In this document: piece by piece, positions 52,089 through 60,179 of the stretch
Numbering within the stretch: position 1 is the stretch's first letter
How the letters are laid out: the number at the start of each line of letters is the position of its first letter
NCBI RefSeq assembly: GCF_000785515.1
Contig: NZ_CP009913.1
Coordinates: 586,001 to 650,000 of the forward strand
DNA: 64,000 nucleotides
Direction of reading: 5' to 3'
Origin: Streptococcus salivarius
Lineage (GTDB): Bacteria > Bacillota > Bacilli > Lactobacillales > Streptococcaceae
Translations under genes and position numbers: made by a program
Notes under the pieces: generated by a model
What the model was told of the DNA's origin: nothing
The model's input: the letters and a program-made list of their open reading frames with translations, nothing else
The model's database searches: none

Positions 52089-53051
52089 ATGAAACTTGCG
52101 CTATTGGGTACAGGGATGATTGTAACAGAGGTTCTTCCTGTGTTAACAACTATTGAGGGCATTGAGCTTGAAGCTATCTTGTCGACACCACGCTCACTTG
52201 ATAAGGCAGAAGCCCTAGCTAAGCAATATGGTTTGTCTCAGGCGACTAGTGATTATGAGGCAATTTTGTCCAATCCAGAAGTTGATACGATTTATGTGGG
52301 AACGCCCAACCATACCCATTATAACTATGCTAAGAAAGCACTTTTGGCCGGCAAGCATGTTATCTGTGAGAAACCCTTCACCTTACATTTAGAAGAGTTT
52401 GAAGAGCTGGCTAAGCTTGCTCAAGAAAAAGAGCTTCTCTTGATGGAGGCTATTACCAATCAATATTTGGCTAATTTTACAGCGATTAAGGAAGCCTTGT
52501 CTGATATTGGGGATGTTAAGATTGTGAATATCAATTATTCACAATATTCGTCACGTTATGATGCCTTTAAGCGAGGAGAGATTGCTCCTGCCTTCAATCC
52601 TGAAATGGGTGGGGGAGCACTTAGAGATTTGAATGTCTATAATATTCATCTTCTTGTTGGCCTTTTTGGTAAGCCTAATCGTGTGGAATATCTCCCTAAT
52701 GTGGAGCGAGGAGTGGATACGTCAGGAATTCTAGTTTTGGACTATGGTAACTTTAAGGCTGTTGCCATTGGAGCTAAAGACTGTAGTGCGGAGATTCGTT
52801 CAACTATACAAGGTGATAAGGGAGCTATTACCATTTTTGGTGCAACCAACACTCTCCCTGAGATTGGCGTCACCCTCAATGGTCAGAAAGAGAGAGTCGT
52901 CAATCTCAATAGTCTACAACATCGTATGCATGATGAATTTGTGGCTTTTGAAAAGATTGTGGCTACTAAGGATTTTGACAGTGTTGCCAAGCAGTTGGAA
53001 CATAGTCGTCAGGTTATGGAAGTTCTGGATCAAGCTTCGAAAACTTTGTAA
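52089..53051 (+). CDS. Gfo/Idh/MocA-family oxidoreductase
   Basis: 320 residues. Rossmann motif LLGTGMI near residue 6, the VGTPNHTHYNYAKKALLAGKHVICEKPF dinucleotide/catalytic segment (split here: TPNHTHY and CEKPF, about residues 76-100) and a C-terminal beta-sheet domain with GGGALRDLNVYNIHLL near residue 178. GGGAGGT (52076-52082) fits ATG 52089; a TTG codon directly before is less likely. Substrate unknown; sugar or inositol dehydrogenases are typical. Confidence 0.85.
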   Translation: MKLALLGTGMIVTEVLPVLTTIEGIELEAILSTPRSLDKAEALAKQYGLSQATSDYEAILSNPEVDTIYVGTPNHTHYNYAKKALLAGKHVICEKPFTLHLEEFEELAKLAQEKELLLMEAITNQYLANFTAIKEALSDIGDVKIVNINYSQYSSRYDAFKRGEIAPAFNPEMGGGALRDLNVYNIHLLVGLFGKPNRVEYLPNVERGVDTSGILVLDYGNFKAVAIGAKDCSAEIRSTIQGDKGAITIFGATNTLPEIGVTLNGQKERVVNLNSLQHRMHDEFVAFEKIVATKDFDSVAKQLEHSRQVMEVLDQASKTL

Positions 53052-53096
53052 CATACAAAAAAACAAGCAGTGGTGTTAGCCATTGCTTGTTTTGTC

Positions 53097-53399
53097 TTAT
53101 ACAGTTGTTGGGAATGAAATCTCAATCAATTTGTCAGTGTGTACTGTTCTGAGTTTGTCCATCAAAACGATATCCTTGTCGATTTTTCGTTTGAGGAAGA
53201 ATTCACGGATAACTTCTAATTCATTGTCTTTAACAGCACGGTGTTTATTTGAAATCAAGAGTTCATAATGCTTAGGTGCTTGTGTAAAGACAACATCAGT
53301 ATTCCCAGCAGAGTAGGTCTCTACGAGAAAGGCATCCGTGTTGTCAAGTTGGTTTTGAACAAGTTCTTGGTGTGTACGGGTCGTATTAATGAGTTTCAT
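53097..53399 (-). CDS. DUF1827 family protein
   Basis: 100 residues, MKLINTTRTHQELVQNQL... with the AGNTDVVFTQAPKHYEL core near residue 31, matching my recall of the lactobacillales DUF1827 family. No catalytic motif or membrane segment. It lies nine bases after the Nudix gene on the minus strand and is preceded by GGAGGAAAC. Function unknown. Confidence 0.78.
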   Translation of the reverse strand: MKLINTTRTHQELVQNQLDNTDAFLVETYSAGNTDVVFTQAPKHYELLISNKHRAVKDNELEVIREFFLKRKIDKDIVLMDKLRTVHTDKLIEISFPTTV

Positions 53400-53408
53400 A
53401 GTTTCCTC

Positions 53409-53867
53409 CTAGGATTTGCCAGTTGTTGTGTTAGTTTCTTTCCATTGTTCGATTCCCCATTTATGACTGCCACGTTTAAGTTTAGCAATGGCTTCGTCAA
53501 TTGGAAACCAGGCCAGGTTATTGAAATCTTCGAGAGGTTTACCAATTTGTGAAAAATCTACAACTTCATAAATATAGGCTGGATTGTAATAGTAAGTGTC
53601 ACGGTGGCTTGAATAGAAGTATTCATCAGCCTGGCCATAGTACTGGCCTAAAGTGGCTGTAAACCCAAGTTCTTCAATTAACTCGCGTTCTAATGCGCTA
53701 TAGTGATCCTCGCCTGCTTCGATTTCTCCACCTGGGAGAAACCAAGCTCCGTTAGGAGCCTGGACTAAAATAATCTTTGTCTTTTTTTGGTTAGGAATCA
53801 CAGCATAAACACCGTAACGTGTTTGATAATGAGCTCCCTCAACCTTGTCACCAAATGTTGGATTCAT
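53409..53867 (-). CDS. Nudix hydrolase
   Basis: 152 residues. The Nudix box GGEIEAGEDHYSALERELIEELGF is complete (split GGEIEAGED and RELIEELGF, about residues 46-69). Upstream RYGVYAVIPNQ and downstream YYYNPAYIYEV are core strands. Substrate unknown, possibly a nucleotide or (di)nucleoside polyphosphate; the length is in the MutT range. GAGCAA is a weak ribosome site. Forms a minus-strand pair with the DUF1827 gene. Confidence 0.88.
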   Translation of the reverse strand: MNPTFGDKVEGAHYQTRYGVYAVIPNQKKTKIILVQAPNGAWFLPGGEIEAGEDHYSALERELIEELGFTATLGQYYGQADEYFYSSHRDTYYYNPAYIYEVVDFSQIGKPLEDFNNLAWFPIDEAIAKLKRGSHKWGIEQWKETNTTTGKS

Positions 53868-53972
53868 GAGTTGCTCCTTACGTTTATTTGCCTATATTAT
53901 ACTAAAATTTTGCTCATTTTCCTATTGATTTAGGCAGAATTAGGGATAAATTTGAAAATAGGAAATGAAAAG

Positions 53973-54009
53973 ATAAAGAAACCAAGTCGCAATGACTTGG
54001 TTTCTTTAT
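53973..54009 (-). terminator. Terminator of clpE
   Basis: A perfect 16-bp stem (53973-53988 with 53994-54009). It begins immediately after a TAA (54012-54010) that would end clpE in the alternative frame, not after the annotated stop at 54032. Confidence 0.9.
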
Positions 54010-54031
54010 TTAATCAGTTTCTTTTGCTGTC

Positions 54032-56281
54032 TCAGCTTTCTGAGCAGTTTTTTCGGCTTTTTTTAGCAGACTTAATGGTGATGTGACCTTTTGAAGTCAT
54101 GACTGCCTTGAGATCTTTTTCGTTTGGATTTTCAAGGTAGAAGTCAGTGATAGCATCTTCAATATGATCTTGGATGGTACGACGTAGTGGTCGAGCCCCC
54201 ATCTTAGGATCATAACCAAGGTCAACCAATTTCTCCTTAACCTTATCGGTTACACTGAGGTGGATACCGTTGTTAGCCAAGCGTTGGTTGACATTGTCAA
54301 GCATGAGGTCCACGATAGTAAGGAGATTTTCCTTGCTAAGGGCAGAGAATTCGATAATACCGTCAAAGCGGTTCATAAATTCAGGGCTGAAGAAATCTCC
54401 AAGCTGGTTAAGAACAGAATTGGTACGATTTTCACGGGCAGCTCCAAAGCCGACGCTAGCTTCAACTTTACCGGTACCAGCATTTGATGTCATGATGATA
54501 ATGGTATCTTTGAAACTTACAGTGCGTCCTTGACCATCAGTCAAACGACCATCGTCAAGTACTTGGAGGAACATGTGAAGAACATCTGGGTGAGCTTTTT
54601 CAACCTCATCCAGAAGAATGAGTGAATAAGGATTACGGCGGACTTTTTCAGTTAACTGACCAGCTTCGTCGTAACCGACATATCCTGGAGGGGCACCGAC
54701 TAATTTGGCAACGGCGTGTTTTTCCATGTATTCTGACATGTCGAAACGAATCATACTGTCAGCTGAACCAAAGAGTTCAATCGCCAATTGTTTAGAGAGT
54801 TCAGTTTTACCGACTCCTGTAGGACCTACGAAGAGGAAGCTACCAATTGGGCGATTTGGTGCACCCAATCCAACACGATTACGGCGGATGGCTTTGGCAA
54901 TCTTATCAACTGCGGCATCTTGTCCAATAACATGTGATTTAAGATCATCAGCAAGACTAAGAAGTTGTGATTGTTCTTTTTCTTTCAAATCACCGACAGG
55001 AATATTGGTTTTTTGTTCCACAATGGCTTCGATATGTTTTTCTGTGATGACAGGCATATCTTGGTCTTTGATGGTTTGTTTTTGCATTTCCTTGTATTTG
55101 GCAATTTGATCACGGAAATAGGCAGCTTTTTCAAAGTCTTCGTCACGAGTAGCTTGAGCCTTGAGGTTTTCAGCCTCAATCAAACGTTTGTCGATATCTT
55201 TAGGATCAACAAAATTGAGGGTCAAATTCATCTTCGAACCAGCTTCATCGAGGAGGTCGATGGCCTTGTCTGGCAAGAAGCGGTCTTGAATGTAGCGGTT
55301 GGACAATTCTGCAGCTGCAGTAATCGCTTCGTCTGTATATTTGACGTGGTGGTAGTCCTGATATTTAGGTTGAATACCACGCAAAATAGTGATGGTTTCC
55401 TCAACCGTTGGTTCGTCAACCTTAACTGGTTGCATACGACGCTCTAGGGCGGCATCTTTTTCGATGATGCGGTATTCGTTGAGTGTTGTTGCTCCGACCA
55501 GTTGAAGTTCTCCACGAGCAAGAGCAGGTTTTAGGATGTTTCCAGCATCCATATTGCCATCACCAGCATTACCAGCTCCTACGATTTCATGGATTTCATC
55601 AATAAATAGGATAACATCCTGACGTTGACGAATTTCTTCCATGAGTTTTTGCATGCGTTCTTCAAATTGGCCACGAATACCAGTCCCTTGAACCAGGCTG
55701 ACCACATCAAGACGGATGACTTGTTTGCCTTGGAGTTTTTGTGGCACGCTACCGTCAACGATTTTTTGAGCTAGGCCTTCAACAACAGCAGTCTTACCGA
55801 CACCGGGTTCACCGATGAGGACGGGGTTGTTCTTGGTACGGCGGTTAAGAATTTCGATGACACGAATGATTTCCTCGTCACGACCAATAACAGGATCAAT
55901 GTCTCCACGACGAGCGATGTCAGTGATGTTAATGCCGAACTCTTCAAGAAGACCTTGTGGCTGTTGAGGAGCTTGTTGGCGTGGTCCTCCTGGACGGCCT
56001 GGCCCTTGTGTATTGCCACCGTTTCCTCGGTTACCACCTTCTTGTGTTGGAGGTGTATTGGGAAGATCGCCGTTAGAAGAACGGAAGTTATTTAGGTCGC
56101 TGAAGAAATCATCGAAGAAGTTTGAACCTCCTGTTTGATTGAATTGATTGAGGGGGTTCTCTGGGTCAGATTTCATGATTTTATAACAATTTTGACAGAG
56201 GTCAACTTGTTGCTGATTACCGTTTACATTGGTATACAAATGAATACTAGCTTCATTAAGGTTACAGTTTTGACAGAGCAT
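54032..56281 (-). CDS. clpE: ClpE, Hsp100 ATPase; probable frameshift at the C-terminus
   Basis: 749 residues as read. An N-terminal C4 zinc finger (CQNC near 3-6, CQNC near 29-32), a Gly/Pro/Asn-rich linker to about residue 110, AAA module 1 with Walker A GEPGVGKT near residue 158, a UVR-like coiled region (about 365-405), AAA module 2 with Walker A GPTGVGKT near residue 490, and a C-terminal sensor domain. With ClpP it degrades misfolded proteins under heat stress. The last residues SRKNCSES arise after a seven-T run (54058-54064, A7 on the coding strand); with one base fewer the end would read [15 protein letters not shown] and stop at 54010, right before the terminator. I consider the shorter run the ancestral reading. 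CtsR-controlled. Confidence 0.93.
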   Translation of the reverse strand: MLCQNCNLNEASIHLYTNVNGNQQQVDLCQNCYKIMKSDPENPLNQFNQTGGSNFFDDFFSDLNNFRSSNGDLPNTPPTQEGGNRGNGGNTQGPGRPGGPRQQAPQQPQGLLEEFGINITDIARRGDIDPVIGRDEEIIRVIEILNRRTKNNPVLIGEPGVGKTAVVEGLAQKIVDGSVPQKLQGKQVIRLDVVSLVQGTGIRGQFEERMQKLMEEIRQRQDVILFIDEIHEIVGAGNAGDGNMDAGNILKPALARGELQLVGATTLNEYRIIEKDAALERRMQPVKVDEPTVEETITILRGIQPKYQDYHHVKYTDEAITAAAELSNRYIQDRFLPDKAIDLLDEAGSKMNLTLNFVDPKDIDKRLIEAENLKAQATRDEDFEKAAYFRDQIAKYKEMQKQTIKDQDMPVITEKHIEAIVEQKTNIPVGDLKEKEQSQLLSLADDLKSHVIGQDAAVDKIAKAIRRNRVGLGAPNRPIGSFLFVGPTGVGKTELSKQLAIELFGSADSMIRFDMSEYMEKHAVAKLVGAPPGYVGYDEAGQLTEKVRRNPYSLILLDEVEKAHPDVLHMFLQVLDDGRLTDGQGRTVSFKDTIIIMTSNAGTGKVEASVGFGAARENRTNSVLNQLGDFFSPEFMNRFDGIIEFSALSKENLLTIVDLMLDNVNQRLANNGIHLSVTDKVKEKLVDLGYDPKMGARPLRRTIQDHIEDAITDFYLENPNEKDLKAVMTSKGHITIKSAKKSRKNCSES

Positions 56282-56335
56282 ATCAGTACCTCTTTTCTAT
56301 CTGAATTGGGAAAGACCTTTATTGAAAACAATCTT

Positions 56336-56391
56336 GGTCAAAAAAGGTCAAATCTATGACTCCATTATAGCATGCGGAAGGTAGATTGCAA
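56336..56391 (-). promoter_or_regulatory. clpE promoter with CtsR box
   Basis: Minus strand TTGCAA (56391-56386), 16 bases, TGcTATAAT (TATAAT 56369-56364). GGTCAAAAAAGGTCAAA (56336-56352) matches the CtsR heptad repeat A/GGTCAAANANA/GGTCAAA exactly and lies just after the predicted start, a position suited to repression. Confidence 0.88.
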
Positions 56392-56408
56392 GTAAAAAGC
56401 ATCTAGGT

Positions 56409-56435
56409 TTGGCACTCTATTAATAAGAGTGCTAA
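56409..56435. promoter_or_regulatory. CIRCE element (HrcA operator)
   Basis: TTGGCACTC-N9-GAGTGCTAA differs from the canonical TTAGCACTC-N9-GAGTGCTAA at one position. It lies between the clpE and OTCase promoters, upstream of the clpE -35. A weak minus-strand promoter (TTAAAA, 17 bases, TATTAA) overlaps it, so it may serve a second clpE promoter. Confidence 0.8.
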
Positions 56436-56459
56436 CATTGAATTTTAATTCAAAAACGC

Positions 56460-56488
56460 TTGTTTAAAATGTATAAATATTATATAAT
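56460..56488 (+). promoter_or_regulatory. Promoter of the OTCase gene
   Basis: TTGTTT (56460-56465), 17 bases, TATAAT (56483-56488). The surrounding AT-rich TGTATAAATATTATATAATG region could hold an ArgR-type box, but this is uncertain. Confidence 0.5.
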
Positions 56489-56523
56489 GTTTTTATATTA
56501 TTCAGAACGAAAGAGAGATACCT

Positions 56524-57504
56524 ATGACACAAGCTAAATCATTTTTGAAAGAAATCGACTTTACCAAGCAGGAACTTGAGGAGTTAATCGATTTATCTAT
56601 AAAATTTAAACAGCTAAAGAAGGAAAGAATTCCGCATAAATATTTAGATGGCTTAAATATTGCCCTGATTTTTGAAAAAACATCTACAAGAACTCGCTCA
56701 GCTTTTACAGTGGCTGGTCAGGACCTAGGTATGAATGTGACCTACCTTGGTGCTGGAGACATTCAGTTAGGTAAAAAAGAATCTGTAGTTGATACAGCCA
56801 AGGTGCTTGGTTCTATGTTTGATGGAATCGAATACCGTGGTTTTAAGCAAGAAGATGTCGAAGAGTTGGCTAAGTACTCAGGTGTTCCGGTCTGGAATGG
56901 TTTGACGGATACCTGGCATCCAACGCAAATGATTGCGGATTTCATGACTTTGAAGGAGCGTTTTGGTAGTTTGGAAGGTTTGACCATCGCCTATATTGGA
57001 GATGGTAGAAATAATATGGCCAACTCACTTTTGGTCACTTCGGCTATTTTAGGCGTTAATGTCAAGATTATTGCCCCAGAGGTGCTGCAACCCGAAGATG
57101 AGATTGTAGCCCTAGCTCAGAAACATAATAATGGTGCCGATTTAACCATTACAGATGATATTTCAGAGGTCAAGGGAGTGGATATGCTTTATACGGATGT
57201 CTGGGTATCTATGGGTGAAGAAGTAGACTTTAAATCTCGTATTGATTTACTCCTGCCTTATCAAATTAATGCAGACCTACTTGCCAAGACGGAAAATCCA
57301 GATGTCATCGTTATGCACTGTCTCCCAGCTTTTCATGATCTCAATACCCAAATTGGGCAAGAAATCTATGACAAATATGGTTTGGCAGAGTTAGAAATCA
57401 CCGATCAAGTCTTCCAAAAATACAGTGATATCATCTTCCAAGAAGCTGAGAATCGTATGCATTCTATCAAGGCCATTATGTACAATTCCTTGAAAAATAT
57501 TTAA
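56524..57504 (+). CDS. argF: Ornithine carbamoyltransferase (OTCase family)
   Basis: 326 residues. Carbamoyl-phosphate-binding [12 protein letters not shown] near residue 52, HPTQM near residue 135, [12 protein letters not shown] near residue 158 and the ornithine-site HCLPAFHD near residue 264 identify an OTCase. It makes citrulline from ornithine and carbamoyl phosphate, or runs in reverse in arginine catabolism. No arc or arg gene lies beside it, so argF and arcB cannot be distinguished by context. AGAGAGATA precedes the ATG. Divergent from clpE. Confidence 0.9.
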   Translation: MTQAKSFLKEIDFTKQELEELIDLSIKFKQLKKERIPHKYLDGLNIALIFEKTSTRTRSAFTVAGQDLGMNVTYLGAGDIQLGKKESVVDTAKVLGSMFDGIEYRGFKQEDVEELAKYSGVPVWNGLTDTWHPTQMIADFMTLKERFGSLEGLTIAYIGDGRNNMANSLLVTSAILGVNVKIIAPEVLQPEDEIVALAQKHNNGADLTITDDISEVKGVDMLYTDVWVSMGEEVDFKSRIDLLLPYQINADLLAKTENPDVIVMHCLPAFHDLNTQIGQEIYDKYGLAELEITDQVFQKYSDIIFQEAENRMHSIKAIMYNSLKNI

Positions 57505-57572
57505 AATTCCCCCATTTTTCCCATAAGTGTGATAAAATAAGTAAGAAATACACAATTAATAGGAGAAATAAC

Positions 57573-57803
57573 ATGGAATCACATTTGGTGAGAATCATTA
57601 ACCGTCTTGAAATGATGGCGGCTGATGGTGGTAATTTGAAACGTAATTTTGAACGTGAAGGAGTGGTTGTTGCCGAAGTATCATTTAGCAACGATCCTGA
57701 AAATGGTCCAGTTTTCACATTGCGTGACGTTGAAGCACGTGAATCTTATTCATTTGATAGTATCGACTTGATTGCAATGGAAATCTACGATTTGCTTTAC
57801 TAA
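57573..57803 (+). CDS. YkuJ-like DUF1797 protein
   Basis: 76 residues. The RIINRLEMMAADG start, the REGVVVAEVSF strand and the C-terminal SFDSIDLIAMEIYDLLY helix match the build of B. subtilis YkuJ. Function unknown. AGGAGAAA precedes the ATG. Confidence 0.8.
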   Translation: MESHLVRIINRLEMMAADGGNLKRNFEREGVVVAEVSFSNDPENGPVFTLRDVEARESYSFDSIDLIAMEIYDLLY

Positions 57804-57840
57804 TAAATTATTTTGGAACTTTACAAGGTTCCAAAAATCA

Positions 57841-57874
57841 GAATGCCTGAAACTATCGAGTTTCAGGCATTTTT
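57841..57874 (+). terminator. Terminator of the DUF1797 gene
   Basis: ATGCCTGAAACT / AGTTTCAGGCAT with an ATCG loop and T5. A smaller hairpin (TTGGAAC / GGTTCCAA, 57813-57836) precedes it. The following 240 bases to 58116 hold no gene I can support. Confidence 0.9.
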
Positions 57875-58078
57875 ATCAGGATGAAAGCATGGGGTGATGC
57901 TTGTATGGCTTGTCAAAACAGTCAGTGTTTCAACTCATTGGCAAAGCTTTTGGCGTGGTGTCGTCTTGGAAATACATGAGGTGTATTGCTTAAGAGTTTT
58001 GCTAGCTAGGTCTATAACTTAGTTTTTATACTGAAATATCGCATTTATAAGAAAATACTTTATTATTATACAGTCTTC

Positions 58079-58087
58079 TGATATAAT
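58079..58087 (+). promoter_or_regulatory. Extended -10 promoter of the amino-acid ABC operon
   Basis: TGaTATAAT with a poor -35; 30 bases before the start codon. Confidence 0.6.
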
Positions 58088-58116
58088 ATTGAAGAATATT
58101 AGTAAGGAGTATCTAG

Positions 58117-58797
58117 ATGAATTTTTCATTTCTACCACAGTTTTGGTCTTACTTTAACTATGGTGTCTTAGTAACAATTATGATTTCGGTCTGCGTGGTC
58201 TTCTTCGGAACCATCCTTGGGGTTTTGGTATCCTTGGCCAAGCGTTCTGGAATCAAACCTTTGGAGTGGTTGGTGAGCCTTTATGTTTGGGTTTTCCGTG
58301 GGACTCCTATGGTTGTGCAGATTATGATTGCTTTTAACCTCATCCACATGAATCTTCCAACTGTGCAGTTTGGCATTTTGAACCTTGATTTATCACGTAT
58401 CGTTCCAGGTATTATCGTCCTTTCTTTGAACAGTGGTGCTTATATTTCTGAGAGTGTGCGTGCAGGTATCGAGTCTATTCCTAAAGGTCAGGTTGAAGCT
58501 GCCTACTCACTTGGTATCCGTCCATGGAATACCATGCGTTATGTGGTCTTGCCTCAAGCCATTAAAAATATCTTGCCTGCCTTGGGTAACGAGTTTGTTA
58601 CTATTATCAAGGATAGTTCGCTCTTGCAAACCATCGGGGTTATGGAATTGTGGAATGGTGCACAAACTGTTGCAACAACAACCTACTTGACCTTGACACC
58701 GCTCTTGTTCGCAGCCTTCTATTATTTGATTGTGACAACAGCTATGACGGCACTCTTGAAACAAATGGAAAAACGACTTGGGGAGGGACGTAAATAA
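58117..58797 (+). CDS. Polar amino-acid ABC transporter permease
   Basis: 226 residues with five hydrophobic segments. It has the HisM/GlnP-type permease fold and the EAA loop [30 protein letters not shown] (split here: [15 protein letters not shown] and MRYVVLPQA, about residues 116-148) that docks on the ATPase. [11 protein letters not shown] near residue 63 is typical of glutamine/cystine-type permeases. AAGGAG lies upstream. No substrate-binding protein is encoded beside it, so the ligand is unknown. TAATG overlap with the ATPase gene. Confidence 0.9.
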   Translation: MNFSFLPQFWSYFNYGVLVTIMISVCVVFFGTILGVLVSLAKRSGIKPLEWLVSLYVWVFRGTPMVVQIMIAFNLIHMNLPTVQFGILNLDLSRIVPGIIVLSLNSGAYISESVRAGIESIPKGQVEAAYSLGIRPWNTMRYVVLPQAIKNILPALGNEFVTIIKDSSLLQTIGVMELWNGAQTVATTTYLTLTPLLFAAFYYLIVTTAMTALLKQMEKRLGEGRK

Positions 58798-59531
58798 TGG
58801 CAGAAACAATTATTGAGATTAAAAATCTTCACAAGTATTTTGGTAAGAACGAAGTTCTCAAAGGGATTGATCTAGATATTAAAAAGGGTGAAGTAGTGGT
58901 TATCATTGGTCCTTCAGGATCAGGAAAGTCAACCTTCCTACGCTCAATGAACTTGCTTGAGAAACCTACAAAAGGTGTTATCTCCTTTGAAGGTGTGGAT
59001 ATTACAGATAAAAATAACGACATTTTCAAAATGCGTGAGAAGATGGGAATGGTTTTCCAACAGTTTAACCTCTTCCCTAATATGACAGTTAAAGAAAATA
59101 TCACCTTGTCACCAATTAAGACTAAGGGTGTTTCTAAAGCTGATGCAGAAGCAAAGGCTATGGAACTTTTAGAAAAGGTTGGCTTGAAAGATAAGGCAGA
59201 TGCCTACCCAACAAGTCTATCAGGTGGTCAGCAACAACGTATTGCTATCGCACGTGGTTTGGCTATGGATCCAGATGTTCTCTTGTTTGACGAACCAACA
59301 TCAGCCCTTGACCCAGAAATGGTTGGTGAAGTTCTTGCAGTTATGCAGGACCTTGCTAAATCAGGGATGACAATGGCAATCGTTACCCATGAAATGGGCT
59401 TTGCCTATGAGGTGGCTGACCGTGTTATCTTTATGGATGGCGGTGTCATTGTCGAAGAAGGCACACCACAAGAGATCTTCGATAATACTAAGGAAGATCG
59501 TACCAAGGATTTCTTGAGTAAAGTTTTGTAA
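58797..59531 (+). CDS. Polar amino-acid ABC transporter ATP-binding protein
   Basis: 244 residues. Walker [10 protein letters not shown] near residue 39, Q-loop [12 protein letters not shown] near residue 88, signature LSGGQQQR near residue 142, Walker [13 protein letters not shown] near residue 161 and switch His in VTHEMGF near residue 200. Belongs to the GlnQ/HisP group. Starts within the permease stop codon (TAATG), so the two are translationally coupled. The substrate-binding protein must come from elsewhere. Confidence 0.93.
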   Translation: MAETIIEIKNLHKYFGKNEVLKGIDLDIKKGEVVVIIGPSGSGKSTFLRSMNLLEKPTKGVISFEGVDITDKNNDIFKMREKMGMVFQQFNLFPNMTVKENITLSPIKTKGVSKADAEAKAMELLEKVGLKDKADAYPTSLSGGQQQRIAIARGLAMDPDVLLFDEPTSALDPEMVGEVLAVMQDLAKSGMTMAIVTHEMGFAYEVADRVIFMDGGVIVEEGTPQEIFDNTKEDRTKDFLSKVL

Positions 59532-59564
59532 GATATTCATTAAGTATGTATACATTGTTTGTGA

Positions 59565-59590
59565 AGGCTGGAACTTTTCCGGCCTTTTCT
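59565..59590 (+). terminator. Terminator of the ABC pair
   Basis: AAGGCTGG / CCGGCCTT (one G-T) with a 7-nt loop and following T-rich tract. Confidence 0.8.
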
Positions 59591-59656
59591 TTTTGTGTTC
59601 TGCTTTTCTAGAATCATTCTTGTTTAGGATAATATTGCGGAAAAGATGGATAAATA

Positions 59657-59665
59657 TGCTATAAT
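59657..59665 (+). promoter_or_regulatory. Extended -10 promoter of the feo operon
   Basis: TGcTATAAT; TTGCGG at 59635-59640 is a possible -35 with a long 19-base spacer. Confidence 0.55.
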
Positions 59666-59702
59666 GATGCCATATCAAAAATAATAAAGTAGGTCAAGAA
59701 AT

Positions 59703-60179
59703 ATGCTCATATATGATGCGGCCTTAAAAACGCCTTACCGGATTCTTGGCATTAACCTCCCTAAGGATAGTCTTTTACACTTATCTAACCTAGGGTTGGC
59801 TGCCGGTGAAACGATTGAGGTGGTAACTAAGACCAAGAACAGTGCTATTATTATCGTTAAAGGGAGTCGCTTAGCCTTTGATGCGTCGATTCTGGATAAG
59901 ATTGATTTGGCACCTGCGGAGGAAGATCAGGAAAAGATACCTCTTTCTGAATTACCAGTTGGACGTTCGGCTATCGTAACTGATATTTTTTCAGCCAATG
60001 AAACCAAACGACGTCTTATGGATATGGGAATTACAAAGCGTACTCGAGTGTTGTTGCGTAAGGTAGCCCCTTTGGGAGATCCTCTTGAAATTAGCTTGAG
60101 AGGGTATGAATTAACCCTACGCAAGTCGGAAGCGCAAATGATTAGTGTGGTCATGCTGGATGAGGGAGAGGAAAAATGA
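59703..60179 (+). CDS. feoA: FeoA, tandem-domain ferrous iron transport protein
   Basis: 158 residues made of two SH3-like FeoA domains, about residues 1-72 and 78-152; the second has the clearer signature (LPVGRSAIVTDI, RLMDMGITKRTRV, DPLEISLRGYELTLRKSEA). Classical FeoA has one domain of about 75 residues; the double form is usual in streptococci. It is a cytoplasmic partner of FeoB. It overlaps feoB by four bases (ATGA). Confidence 0.9.
   Translation: MLIYDAALKTPYRILGINLPKDSLLHLSNLGLAAGETIEVVTKTKNSAIIIVKGSRLAFDASILDKIDLAPAEEDQEKIPLSELPVGRSAIVTDIFSANETKRRLMDMGITKRTRVLLRKVAPLGDPLEISLRGYELTLRKSEAQMISVVMLDEGEEK

Noticed and set aside
54010-54031. Extra minus-strand sequence after clpE as a separate small gene
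   Set aside because: It is better explained as the true end of clpE in the frame restored by one fewer A.
57881-57979. A 32-codon ORF with four cysteines (start MKAWGDACMACQNSQC) after the DUF1797 terminator
   Set aside because: It begins seven bases after a strong terminator with no ribosome site and no promoter in between; probably chance.
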